NCBI GenBank assembly: GCA_043780275.1
Contig: JAYWCV010000101.1
Location: 1-31,551, forward strand
Source of the DNA: MGR-bin208 sp043780275
GTDB taxonomy: Bacteria; Bacteroidota; Bacteroidia; Chitinophagales; Chitinophagaceae
Length of the DNA: 31,551 bases
Direction of reading: 5' to 3'
In this document: positions 7,695-16,257 of the stretch, piece by piece
Position numbering within the stretch: position 1 is the first letter of the stretch
Layout: every line of letters starts with the position of its first letter
Program-made: the position numbers and the translations under genes
Notes under the pieces: generated by a model
Told to the model about the DNA's origin: nothing
The model's input: only the letters and a program-made list of their open reading frames with translations
Database searches by the model: none

Positions 7695-10600
7695 TTAAAA
7701 TGCAGCGATGCTCACTACCTGTTTTACATTACCGGTACGTTTTAATATTCCCCAGCCCTGGCTTTCGCCTTTAATAGCTTTGCGGATTGCTTTGAATAAA
7801 ATAACATACATTAACTGCCTGTACACAAACCGCTGCGGAATAAGCCAGATTAATTTGCTGAATTTTTCTTTTTCAAATATAAATGCTATTACACTTACAA
7901 ATATATCCACAGCAAAAACAATAAGATAATACAATTCAATTTTGTGAAGGCTCGCCGGATTGTGACGGTTCCAGAGTAAGCTAACGATAAGCATTATATC
8001 AGCCAGCGGAGCCAGCATAGGCAGTATTATTTGAAAGAGCAAAATATTGGGTAAGGCTACCATGCCTAATACTTTGTACTTTGGATTAAAACAAGCATCC
8101 CTGTTTTTCCAAAAACTCTGCATAATGCCATAGCTCCAGCGAAAACGCTGTTTCATGAATTGTTTTAATGTTTCCGGCGCTTCGGTAACAGCAACGGCCT
8201 CGGTACAATTCACAACGTGATAGCCATTCCGTAAAATTCGGATGGTTAAGTCACAGTCTTCAGCCAGTGTATCAGTGGTAAAACCGCCTGCCTTTTCTAT
8301 AGCTTCTTTTTTAAATGCGCCAATAGCGCCTGGCACTACGGTGATACCATTGATTAAATCAAAAGCCCTTCGGTCGAAATTTTGTGCGGTAGTGTATTCT
8401 ATACTTTGCCATTTGGTAAGCATTGTGTTTTCATTTCCAACTTTTACATTGCCTGCTACAGCGCCAACTTCTCCATTATTTTTCAGCGGAGCAATAAACC
8501 TTTTCATCAATTGTGTTACTGCATCCGTTTTTAATTGGGTATCTGCATCAATACAAATTACATAGTCATTTATTGTTTTACTGATTCCAAAGTTTAAAGC
8601 TGATGCCTTGCCAGCATTTGGTTTGGCAAATACTTTTACCTTATCATGCTCACAAAAAACAGCCAATACATTTTTAAGTGTATTGTCTTTTGAGCCATCA
8701 TCCACAAAAATTATATCAAAGTTTGGATAATCCTGTTGCAGTAAATTTTCAATGGTTTTAACGGCGTTTATTTCTTCATTATAAGCAGGTACAATGATAC
8801 TTACGACAGGAGTTTCTTTCATTGGCAGAGTATATACCTGCCCGTAATTATTGCTTTTTATTTTTTGTATAGTTGCCATTACTGCCATGAATGCTATTCT
8901 TATAAAACCTAAAATAATCGCTACCCAAAATGCAGATGTAAGAAAATGTTCAAACCAGTATCCAAAAGTTGCAATACTGCCATTTAACTGTAAAAGGCTG
9001 TTATGCACAAGCGGCATTACATCATCTTTTGATTTGCCCAGCAAACCTGCTACAGTTGTAAATTGGATCCCTTTGTTTTTAAAATAGTGAATAATATCCG
9101 GCAAGGCATCTACAGTAGCCTGGCGGTTGCCTCCGGCATCATGCAATAAGATAATTCCCTTTTCAGGATTAGCTTCATATTGGCGAATTGTTCTTTCATA
9201 AATACTGTCGGCTGTTACTCCTTTTTCCCAATCGTTAGGGTCAATGCTTTCCCCAACAGTATAATAATTTTTTTGTTTGCTCAAAGCAATTGGCTTTAAC
9301 TCTGCCTCGGTGGTAGGCTCTGCATCTGCGTTATAAGGAGCACGGAAAAGAATGGTACTACGCCCTGTTATGGCTTCAATCAGCAACCGTGTACTTTCCA
9401 TTTCTGTTGAAGCTCTTTCGCTGCTAACCGCCGCAATGTTTGGATGCGTAAAAGTGTGATTGCCTATTTCATACCCCTCATTATAAATTCTTTTTAGTAG
9501 CGGTAAATTATTTTCCGCTTCCATGCCCACCACAAAAAAAGTGGCAGGAACATTTTCTTTTTTTAAGATATCCAATACCTGCGGTGTATATTCTGGGTCA
9601 GGCCCATCATCAAAAGTTAAGATGACCTGTTTATGAACATTGCCATATTTTTTTATCACATACTTAGTTGGCAACTGAATATATTGCTGCTCGGCAATAA
9701 GCCCTTCTGAACTATCCACTTCCATACTTATTTTTCCAGGTTCAGGTACCGTCACTACATTCAGCACTTCACCATCACCAATATAATCGGGCCTTTCAAC
9801 TGGTGTATTTACAAATTTCAATGTATTAAAATCAAAAGGCTGTTGCTGCAGGCTGTTGTTGGTAAGGCTGCGGTTGTAAAATGTCCATAACCTTTCATCT
9901 TCGCTTCCTAATCTCCATAATGCTGTACCGGCAGTTCCATATTCATCAGCAAACCGAATGGTATTAAAGTTAGTAGCAGCATCGGTGAACCAAACTTCAT
10001 GTTTTATATGATCTGCATCGGTATAAGTATAAAAGTTGTTGTAATTATCATTGTTAAAATCAATTGGTACATTAAATTGTTTTGCATTTGCCAATGCCTG
10101 CTGATAAGTAACCGTTGTTGCTTCAGTATTCATTGGCCAGTCGTAGCCATATCCTGCAAAGCACATAATTATTTTTTCTGATGGAACTTCCTTTGCTGTT
10201 TCATCCAACACTTTTTCAATCCATTGCTGGCTGCTGATAGCGCCGGGAACGCTGGAGCTGTAATGTTCATCATAAGCCATCACAAACATATAATCATTAT
10301 ACTTTGATAATTCCTTTATATTAAAATCTTCATTGTAAGGCATGATGTCCTGAGTAACGATAAAATTCATCGGATGCAACTTTTCATACAATTCTTTCTG
10401 AAATGCAATGATTGGTTCATCTCCCTTTTCTTTAAACTCTTCAAAATCTATATTGATGCCCTGCAACTGGTATTGTTTCAGGTATTTTATTATATCATTT
10501 ATCAGTCTTTCTTTTTTTACAGAATTGTGAAGGATGCGATGAATGATAGTACCATCAAATTCACCCTCGCCCAATTTTTCATTTATATTGTTGATGAGTG

Positions 10601-11102
10601 GAACAATCCTGATATTATTATTCTTCATTAATTGCAACGCATTCATATCAATATCGGGGCGTAATGTGTCGGTTTGCGGATCAATAAAAAACCATTCCGG
10701 CACAACCATATTGAGTTTATCAATATTCTGTTGCAGTGAAAAGAATGACTGAGGATCCCAGTCAACATAAAACGCAGCCCTTACTTCCTGTTCATTAACT
10801 GTTGTCTTATTATTTTTCAGCTTTTCAATTTTTTCTTTGGCGACCAAAAAATCATTAAAGCCCTTGTATTTTTTTAATTCTTTTTCATTAAGGCCTGCAG
10901 GCACAACGGGTTTGATAATATGATGCATTGAATTGGTAACGCCGGCTAACAATGGCAACTTCGGCTTTATTCCCCTTGTAAGAGTAATGATTACCACCGG
11001 TACCATCAGTATAATCGAAAAAATGATTAACCTTCCTGTCCATTGAAAGGTTCTCCATCTCCATTTACTATTGGTTTGAAATATTTGTTTTGCATTACTC
11101 AT
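7695..11102 (-). CDS. Trifunctional GH18 / polysaccharide deacetylase / GT2 membrane protein
   Basis: An 1135-aa fusion. After a helix at 23-43 comes a GH18-like domain (about 105-415) with GINIDFEEF at 215-223, where the catalytic Glu is kept but the first Asp of the DxxDxDxE signature is Gln and the second Asn. Next is a NodB-type deacetylase (about 490-690) with all metal and catalytic motifs: TFDDGPD (496-502), HTFTH (549-553), RAPYNAD (587-593) and LLHD (652-655). A helix at about 722-745 leads to a processive family 2 glycosyltransferase: VPAYNEE (771-777), DDGS (801-804), DAD (852-854), EDCD (948-951), QRFRW (985-989). Helices at about 1010-1045, 1055-1077 and 1085-1105 complete it. 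The expected product is a beta-linked, partly deacetylated N-acetylhexosamine exopolymer, made, trimmed and deacetylated by one chain. It is transcribed alone from site D and ends at its own terminator. Confidence 0.9.
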   Translation of the reverse strand: MSNAKQIFQTNSKWRWRTFQWTGRLIIFSIILMVPVVIITLTRGIKPKLPLLAGVTNSMHHIIKPVVPAGLNEKELKKYKGFNDFLVAKEKIEKLKNNKTTVNEQEVRAAFYVDWDPQSFFSLQQNIDKLNMVVPEWFFIDPQTDTLRPDIDMNALQLMKNNNIRIVPLINNINEKLGEGEFDGTIIHRILHNSVKKERLINDIIKYLKQYQLQGINIDFEEFKEKGDEPIIAFQKELYEKLHPMNFIVTQDIMPYNEDFNIKELSKYNDYMFVMAYDEHYSSSVPGAISSQQWIEKVLDETAKEVPSEKIIMCFAGYGYDWPMNTEATTVTYQQALANAKQFNVPIDFNNDNYNNFYTYTDADHIKHEVWFTDAATNFNTIRFADEYGTAGTALWRLGSEDERLWTFYNRSLTNNSLQQQPFDFNTLKFVNTPVERPDYIGDGEVLNVVTVPEPGKISMEVDSSEGLIAEQQYIQLPTKYVIKKYGNVHKQVILTFDDGPDPEYTPQVLDILKKENVPATFFVVGMEAENNLPLLKRIYNEGYEIGNHTFTHPNIAAVSSERASTEMESTRLLIEAITGRSTILFRAPYNADAEPTTEAELKPIALSKQKNYYTVGESIDPNDWEKGVTADSIYERTIRQYEANPEKGIILLHDAGGNRQATVDALPDIIHYFKNKGIQFTTVAGLLGKSKDDVMPLVHNSLLQLNGSIATFGYWFEHFLTSAFWVAIILGFIRIAFMAVMATIQKIKSNNYGQVYTLPMKETPVVSIIVPAYNEEINAVKTIENLLQQDYPNFDIIFVDDGSKDNTLKNVLAVFCEHDKVKVFAKPNAGKASALNFGISKTINDYVICIDADTQLKTDAVTQLMKRFIAPLKNNGEVGAVAGNVKVGNENTMLTKWQSIEYTTAQNFDRRAFDLINGITVVPGAIGAFKKEAIEKAGGFTTDTLAEDCDLTIRILRNGYHVVNCTEAVAVTEAPETLKQFMKQRFRWSYGIMQSFWKNRDACFNPKYKVLGMVALPNILLFQIILPMLAPLADIMLIVSLLWNRHNPASLHKIELYYLIVFAVDIFVSVIAFIFEKEKFSKLIWLIPQRFVYRQLMYVILFKAIRKAIKGESQGWGILKRTGNVKQVVSIAAF

Positions 11103-11209
11103 TAGTAGTTTTTTTAGGGGGCATCAAGAGTTATAGCACTATTTCAGAGACCAGAATTTTCCTTATTGAAATATCGTTTGTAAAGTATTGCATGTTCCTG
11201 GTTTAAGGG

Positions 11210-11274
11210 CAAAGCTACAATAGCAATAAGGACAGGTCAGGAATGGCTCGGCGTACAGGCAAAAACTATCGTTG
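11210..11274 (-). promoter_or_regulatory. Promoter with paired half-sites, site D (exopolysaccharide synthase)
   Basis: Minus strand: perfect -7 box TAGCTTTG (11210-11217), then 19 bp and a poor -33 (CTGA, 11237-11240), as expected of a promoter that needs an activator. Half-site TCG cores start at 11248 (GGCTCGGCG) and 11269 (CTATCGTTG), 21 bp apart, with GGCAAAAAC before the outer one. The leader to the ATG at 11102 is about 100 nt. Confidence 0.75.
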
Positions 11275-11286
11275 AGCTGCAATTAT

Positions 11287-11682
11287 TTAATCGAGGGTGT
11301 CTTCTTCTTTCATCATCTCAATACTTATTCTTATAATTTGTTCCAGTTCTGCAAGTTTCTCTTTCATTCTGGAACAGCTTTCTTTGTTCAGGCCATTATT
11401 AATCCTGTTGATTCCTGATCGGGTAATTTCCCTCACTTTCAAAGTACGCTCCATTTTAATTTTGATTTTTTGTTCGTCTTTTGAATGTGTCTCTAACGAA
11501 GAAAAGTTATTGACCCTTATTCCAATAAAGACAGAAGCGATGCCGGATATAGCAATTTCAAGCGCATTATCTTTTGTAAGAAATGTAAGGAAAATAACGC
11601 CTGTACCAATAAGTATAAAAATAAATAAACGGGGATGAAAAAAATATCGCAGAAAAAACCGGATCTGTTTAGTGAGTTTCAT
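11287..11682 (-). CDS. Small membrane protein with coiled-coil tail
   Basis: A 131-aa protein not assigned to a family. Two hydrophobic segments lie near the N-terminus: about 17-36 (PRLFIFILIGTGVIFLTFL) and about 41-57 (ALEIAISGIASVFIGIRV). The remaining 70 residues are charged and helical with heptad-like spacing (KIKIKMERTLKVREITRSGI and MKEKLAELEQIIRISIEMMK), suggesting a cytosolic coiled coil. It sits between the exopolysaccharide synthase and the sensor kinase and has its own promoter of the shared type (11702-11765), so it may be an accessory factor of the same response. No enzymatic motif is visible. Confidence 0.65.
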   Translation of the reverse strand: MKLTKQIRFFLRYFFHPRLFIFILIGTGVIFLTFLTKDNALEIAISGIASVFIGIRVNNFSSLETHSKDEQKIKIKMERTLKVREITRSGINRINNGLNKESCSRMKEKLAELEQIIRISIEMMKEEDTLD

Positions 11683-11701
11683 ATCGGTACAAATTTGCTT
11701 G

Positions 11702-11765
11702 TAAAAGTATTGTCACATTCAAAAAATAAAGAAAGAAATAGTTTAATGGGCAAAAACAGTAGGTG
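11702..11765 (-). promoter_or_regulatory. Promoter with paired half-sites, site E (small membrane protein)
   Basis: Minus strand: -7 box TACTTTTA (11702-11709); no recognisable -33 box. Half-site cores are TAG rather than TCG, starting at 11739 (AATAGTTTA) and 11760 (CAGTAGGTG), again 21 bp apart, with GGGCAAAAAC before the outer one. This is the most divergent member together with site F, but both half-sites change in the same way and the spacing is kept. Confidence 0.55.
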
Positions 11766-11776
11766 AAAATTACAAA

Positions 11777-13984
11777 TCAGATGGTTGTATAAAATTGTTT
11801 CGCTTCTTCAACTGAAGCCTCACAAATCAATTTTATTGATGAGAATGCACTTCTGAAAGTTGCTTCATTAAGTTCTTGAAATTCTAATGCATCTAAATCA
11901 GGCTGCAATACTTCATTCAATCCCATTACCGACACGGTAGTTTTCATATTATGGGCCAATTGCCTTAGCTCATTCCTATCAATACTTTGCCATGCTTTTT
12001 CCATTTCTGCCAAATTATCCGGTATAGCTTCTATAAACTGTTCAGTTATTGTTTTTTCATATTCCTTATTTCCACTGCTAACTTCCTTTATGTATTGCAG
12101 GTTGATGTATTTATAAAGGCCTGTAACAATATCTGTTTTTTGTTTTTTGTATAAAACATCAGGTGTTGTTAAATGGGTGAATTGGGCAATCAGTTTATGC
12201 AACTGTTCTTCCCTTATCGGTTTTGAGATATACTCATTCATCCCATAGCTCAGGCATTTTTCTCTTTCTCCTGCCAATGCATGTGCAGTCATAGCAATAA
12301 TAGGTGTCGTCAATTTTAATTTACCCCGAATGGCCTGTGCTGCTGTGTAACCATCCATTTCAGGCATTTGAATATCCATCAGAATGAGGTCATATTTTTT
12401 AACCCGTAGTTTTTCAATTGCTTCTATACCATTATTTGCTAAATCATATTTAAGTTCCCAGCTTTTAAAAAGATGTTTGATAAGGCTTTGGTTAATTTCA
12501 TTGTCTTCCACCACAAGAATAAAATGGTCCTTAAAATTAATTTCAGAACCCATACTGCTTTCATTATAGGTGTTAATAGTAAAATCTTCGGCAGAAATTT
12601 TGTAAGGAATCATTATGCTGAATTTGGTTCCTTTGCCCGGTTCACTTTCTACATCAATAGTTCCGTTCTGAAGTAATACAAGGTCTTTAACTATTGAAAG
12701 CCCAAGTCCTGTTCCTCCATACTTTCGGGTAACAGAATTTTCCGCCTGTTGAAAGCGTTCAAATATGGATTCTAATTTATCCTTTTCAATTCCAATACCT
12801 GTATCACTTACTGTAATACCTGTTTTAACCATATTATCCGCCACTCCCTCATTGGTTATTTTTATTGCAATACTTCCACTGCCGGTAAATTTTAGTGCGT
12901 TGCCAATAAGGTTTACCAAAATTTGGGTAAGTCTTGCTGCATCACCTTCCAATGTATCGGGTACATCTTCATTAACTACAGCAGAAAGCTGTAATTGTTT
13001 TTCTTCTGCCTTTGCTGTAAACATGATTTCAATTGAATGTACTAAACCACGTATGCTGAAAGCAGCAGATTCAATCCTCATCATACCTGCTTCTATTTTT
13101 GATAAATCAAGCACATCATTAATAATAGTGAGCAAATTTTCGCCGGACTTTTGTATAGTTTGCACATATTCCTTCGATTCACTGTCAAGGTTTTTCCGTT
13201 GCAGTAAATTGGTAAAGCCCAGGATGGCATTCATGGGTGTGCGGATTTCATGGCTCATATTTGCCATAAACTTCTCCTTTATCATTGCCCCTTCCCTTAC
13301 TTTCTTTTCAGAAACATTTAACTGCCTGATAAGAGATATTTGCTTTCGGATGGTGTTTATAATATACCAGAATAGCCCGGCGCCACAAACAAGCACTAAA
13401 GCAATCAGTATAGTATTGAATTGCTGTGCTTTTTTACCGCCTTTATCAAGTGAAATGGTGATGTCTTTAAGGAAACTTTGCCGGGTATCCTGAATCCTTT
13501 GTGCTATAAAAAAAATTGAGTCTGTAAGCCTTTTCCCCCGCAAAGTGCCCATTAATTTTTCAGCGGAGCTTTTACCTTTTAAATAGAAAGAATCTAATAC
13601 TTCTTTGTTGAAATGTAGTTTTATTTGAACCAGGCTGTCTATTTCATCAATTTGTTTAACAGTACTGTCATCATCCGATATTTGTTGCAACTGCCTTAGG
13701 CTCTCTTTCACTTTCATCACTTCTGTTTTCAGCCCTTTTATATGCGATGGGTCATTTGTTGAAACAGTACTCCTGATATTACTTTCAATTACAACTATAT
13801 CCCTCTCTAATTCTTTCAGTTGAGAGTTTACTTTATACTCACTTGTTAATTTCTCATTTCCATTAATGAGCAAATTGATATTTTTTGCCGAATTGTATTG
13901 TATATAAATAAGTAAAATGGTGCCGGCAATAAATGCAGCAAATATATAGAAGGTAATTCTTTTGCCTGTCATTACAAATAGCAT
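11777..13984 (-). CDS. Hybrid histidine kinase with CHASE3-like sensor, REC and Hpt
   Basis: 735 aa. A membrane helix (about 10-27), an extracytoplasmic helical region (about 30-185, CHASE3-like) and a second helix (about 188-210) precede the kinase core: HisKA with MSHEIRTPMNAILGF (phosphorylated His 245), N box around NLIGNALKF (361-369), DTGIGIE and KYGGTGLGLS. A receiver domain follows (VVEDNEINQS; acceptor Asp 537 in LILMDIQMPEMDG; Lys of ISKPI), then a C-terminal Hpt domain with LAHNMKTTVSVMGL (His 678). It has no DNA-binding domain, so the Hpt must pass phosphate to a separate regulator; the LytTR regulator 470 bp upstream is the obvious candidate. It starts 18 bp after the 68-aa membrane protein gene and is probably cotranscribed from site F. 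Met 5 (13972) is an alternative start. Confidence 0.92.
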   Translation of the reverse strand: MLFVMTGKRITFYIFAAFIAGTILLIYIQYNSAKNINLLINGNEKLTSEYKVNSQLKELERDIVVIESNIRSTVSTNDPSHIKGLKTEVMKVKESLRQLQQISDDDSTVKQIDEIDSLVQIKLHFNKEVLDSFYLKGKSSAEKLMGTLRGKRLTDSIFFIAQRIQDTRQSFLKDITISLDKGGKKAQQFNTILIALVLVCGAGLFWYIINTIRKQISLIRQLNVSEKKVREGAMIKEKFMANMSHEIRTPMNAILGFTNLLQRKNLDSESKEYVQTIQKSGENLLTIINDVLDLSKIEAGMMRIESAAFSIRGLVHSIEIMFTAKAEEKQLQLSAVVNEDVPDTLEGDAARLTQILVNLIGNALKFTGSGSIAIKITNEGVADNMVKTGITVSDTGIGIEKDKLESIFERFQQAENSVTRKYGGTGLGLSIVKDLVLLQNGTIDVESEPGKGTKFSIMIPYKISAEDFTINTYNESSMGSEINFKDHFILVVEDNEINQSLIKHLFKSWELKYDLANNGIEAIEKLRVKKYDLILMDIQMPEMDGYTAAQAIRGKLKLTTPIIAMTAHALAGEREKCLSYGMNEYISKPIREEQLHKLIAQFTHLTTPDVLYKKQKTDIVTGLYKYINLQYIKEVSSGNKEYEKTITEQFIEAIPDNLAEMEKAWQSIDRNELRQLAHNMKTTVSVMGLNEVLQPDLDALEFQELNEATFRSAFSSIKLICEASVEEAKQFYTTI

Positions 13985-14002
13985 TACCGCTAATTTAGTT
14001 CA

Positions 14003-14209
14003 TTATTGTTTGTTACCGCCCGGGAGAGGGAGTTTAATATAGCGATATAGAAAATAGACAAGGAGTGTAATACTGCAAATGATAGCACAAAGCAGTATGG
14101 CAATTGTTAACCCACTCATTCCGGTATCCATTAGTTTAAGGAATAAGTGAGCCAACACAATCAATAGTAAAGTATCGGCAAAAAATAATATGGGATAAAT
14201 AATTTTCAT
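14003..14209 (-). CDS. Small two-helix membrane protein in front of the kinase
   Basis: A 68-aa protein with two hydrophobic segments (about 4-24 and 34-57) joined by a short loop (KLMDTGMSG) and a basic C-terminus (KLPLPGGNKQ), giving a hairpin in the membrane. It has no family I can name. It lies 18 bp upstream of the hybrid kinase and shares its promoter, which suggests it may tune or stabilise the sensor. It is followed so closely that no separate kinase promoter fits. Confidence 0.6.
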   Translation of the reverse strand: MKIIYPILFFADTLLLIVLAHLFLKLMDTGMSGLTIAILLCAIICSITLLVYFLYRYIKLPLPGGNKQ

Positions 14210-14233
14210 TTTTTTAAAAGATATAAAAGAAGC

Positions 14234-14249
14234 CCCGGTAAAAACCGGG
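14234..14249 (-). promoter_or_regulatory. Leader hairpin before the membrane protein/kinase unit
   Basis: CCCGGT (14234-14239) and ACCGGG (14244-14249) form a stem with a 4-nt A loop. It lies between the predicted transcript start (about 14312) and the ATG at 14209, and is followed on the minus strand by a T-rich but impure stretch. It could terminate read-through from the LytTR gene or act as an attenuator in the kinase leader. Confidence 0.45.
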
Positions 14250-14318
14250 ACCGTTTACCAAAACCAACTGCTTATGAGAAAATTTATAAAGAACTGTTTT
14301 TATTTTTTGTTTACGATA

Positions 14319-14383
14319 CAAAGCTACTCTTGGGCAAATACCACACAAGTAGCATATCGGTGAACAGGCATTAATAATAGCCG
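14319..14383 (-). promoter_or_regulatory. Promoter with paired half-sites, site F (membrane protein and kinase)
   Basis: Minus strand: -7 box TAGCTTTG (14319-14326), 19 bp, CTTG (14346-14349). Half-sites start at 14357 (CATATCGGTG) and 14378 (AATAGCCGA), 21 bp apart, with GGCATTAAT before the outer one. The distance from the inner core to the -7 box, 31 bp, equals that of sites B, C and D. It lies just downstream of the LytTR gene stop (14453), so the kinase unit has its own start. Confidence 0.7.
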
Positions 14384-14452
14384 AAATAAGCAGGGGAGCT
14401 TAAGAATACCATAGAATTAAAATGGCACAAACTGCATAAACCGAAATTTACA

Positions 14453-15148
14453 TTAAAGTATATTCATTCGTTTATTTAAAGCGGCCCTGTAAGCATCTGC
14501 AACAGGTACAGGCCTGCCATTTAATACCAAAGCCCCATCCTGTATTGTATCTATTTTAGCTAAGGCAACAATATAGGAGCGGTGTACCCGGATAAATTTT
14601 AAGGCAGGCAACTTTTCCTCCACAGCTTTTAATGTGGTATGAATAGCGAAGAATTTTTGAGGGGTATAGAGCTTTACATAATCACCCATAGCCTCTGCAA
14701 AAAGAATATCATCAAGCTTAAGCCTCCTTACAATATTTGAGTCCCTGATAAAAACAAATTCTTCATTGTTTATTTTAAAATCTTCGGTTTTGCTTTGCAG
14801 TATCTCCCTTGCTTTATCAACAGCCTGTATAAACCGGGCAGGTGTTACAGGCTTTACAATATAATCTGCCACATTTAATTCAAAGGCTTCGGCAGCATAT
14901 TCTTTTTTAGAAGTTGTAAAAATTATAACCGGCCTTTTCGTACCCAGGCTTTTAGTTAGTTCCAACCCAGACATGCCGGGCATTTCAATATCCAGCAAAA
15001 TCAGGTCAACTGATTGCTCTTGTAAAAAATTGCAGGCATCCATGGCATTGGAACATTCGCCGGCAACTGTAATATCTTTTACCTGGCTTGTAAGTTGCTT
15101 CATGGTAGTACGGGCAATTTTGTTATCGTCAACTATAAGGGCATTCAT
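14453..15148 (-). CDS. LytTR-family response regulator
   Basis: 231 aa. The receiver domain (1-120) has the acidic pair in LIVDDNK (Asp 7, Asp 8), the acceptor Asp 53 in LILLDIEMPGMSG, Thr in IIFTTSKK and Lys 99 in IVKPVTP. The LytTR DNA-binding domain (about 130-231) shows the usual FVFIRDSNIVRRLKLDDILF, the aromatic DYVKLYT, the loop IHTTLKAVEEKLP and FIRVHRSYIVALAKID. LytTR regulators bind two direct 9-bp half-sites about two helical turns apart upstream of promoters. Six such sites are seen within 14 kb, which makes this protein the candidate regulator. It is monocistronic, read toward the kinase unit. The 203-bp gap to the divergent phospholipase gene shows no copy of the paired half-sites, so it is probably not self-activated through them. 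Confidence 0.93.
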   Translation of the reverse strand: MNALIVDDNKIARTTMKQLTSQVKDITVAGECSNAMDACNFLQEQSVDLILLDIEMPGMSGLELTKSLGTKRPVIIFTTSKKEYAAEAFELNVADYIVKPVTPARFIQAVDKAREILQSKTEDFKINNEEFVFIRDSNIVRRLKLDDILFAEAMGDYVKLYTPQKFFAIHTTLKAVEEKLPALKFIRVHRSYIVALAKIDTIQDGALVLNGRPVPVADAYRAALNKRMNIL

Positions 15149-15351
15149 ATCTTATTCAGGCGTTTGAGTTTTAGATAAAATGAAGGTAAATAAAATTTAG
15201 TACACAAGTTTAACTGCAATGAACGGGCGGTACTTTATTGGCCTTTATATTCACAGGTTTGTTAAAAGATTGACTTTAACACTTTTTCATTATTTTGTGC
15301 CATCACTTATCAGCAACGCAGCAAGGTTTATTCATCATCAAACGGGTATAA

Positions 15352-16257
15352 ATGAAAGCACTTGTAATTTCAGGCGGCGGCAGTAAGGGGGCATTTGCCG
15401 GTGGCCTGGCAGAATATCTGATAAAAGTATGCAAACATCAATACGAAATATTTATCGGCAGTTCAACCGGGAGCTTATTGGTTCCCTTGCTTTCTATTGG
15501 TGAAACGGATAAGCTAAAAAAGGTATTTACCACGGTTACTCAAGAGGATATTTTTAACAACAGCCCTTTCATTATAAAAAAAATAAATGGAAAATTTAAA
15601 ACAAGCATTAATCATTTAGGAATTATAAAAATGTTTTTAAAAAGGAAAAAGACCTTTGGAGAAAGTGAAAACCTGCGACTCCTGATAAGAGATACTATTA
15701 CACAAACTGATTATGAACGTATACAATCATTAACAGGCGAAGTAATTGTTACAGTGTCTAATTTAAGCACAATGACAGTTGAATACAAGGCTGCTAAGGA
15801 TTGCAGCTATGATGATTTTTGTGACTGGATATGGGCTTCCACTTCTTTAGTGCCATTTATGAGCTTAGTTACTAAAAATGGTTATGAATATGCTGATGGT
15901 GGAATGGGAGATATTGTTCCGATATACCATGCCATACAAAAAGGTGCTACTGATATTGATATTATTGTATTAAAAACAGACAAAAGCCTTAAAAAGCAAA
16001 AAGCTTTACGAAATGCATTGGATGTTACAGCAAGGGTTTTTGATTTTATGCTGAACCAAATTGCCATGGACGACCTTACCATTGGCCGGTTAGAAGGGTT
16101 GAATAAAAAAGTAAAACTTAATTTTTACCATCCGCCGCAAGACCTTACATCCAACTCACTTATTTTTGACCCTGAACAAATGAAACAATGGTGGGCATTG
16201 GGTTATGCCACGGGTGAATTACAAGACCCAAAATGCAGGTATATTCAAATCTCTTAA
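15352..16257 (+). CDS. Patatin-like phospholipase
   Basis: 301 aa with the full patatin catalytic set: the oxyanion loop GGGSKG (8-13) near the N-terminus, the nucleophile elbow GSSTG (36-40, Ser 38) and the catalytic Asp in DGG (182-184). There is no signal peptide or lipobox, so it probably acts in the cytoplasm on membrane lipids or acyl esters. The length fits compact bacterial patatins. The gene is divergent from the LytTR regulator and convergent with mgtA, whose 3' end it overlaps by four bases (16254-16257), so both stops lie in the same few bases. I could not identify a convincing promoter in the 203-bp gap upstream. Confidence 0.9.
   Translation: MKALVISGGGSKGAFAGGLAEYLIKVCKHQYEIFIGSSTGSLLVPLLSIGETDKLKKVFTTVTQEDIFNNSPFIIKKINGKFKTSINHLGIIKMFLKRKKTFGESENLRLLIRDTITQTDYERIQSLTGEVIVTVSNLSTMTVEYKAAKDCSYDDFCDWIWASTSLVPFMSLVTKNGYEYADGGMGDIVPIYHAIQKGATDIDIIVLKTDKSLKKQKALRNALDVTARVFDFMLNQIAMDDLTIGRLEGLNKKVKLNFYHPPQDLTSNSLIFDPEQMKQWWALGYATGELQDPKCRYIQIS

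Noticed and set aside
12765..13493. A 242-codon plus-strand open frame opposite the kinase gene
   Set aside because: It lies wholly antisense to the conserved HisKA/HATPase coding region, has no recognisable domain, and its composition follows from the kinase codons.
14274..14363. A 29-residue plus-strand frame (MRKFIKNCFYFLFT...) that looks like a signal peptide
   Set aside because: It overlaps the site F promoter and kinase leader, stops after the signal-like part, and has no promoter; probably chance in AT-rich DNA.
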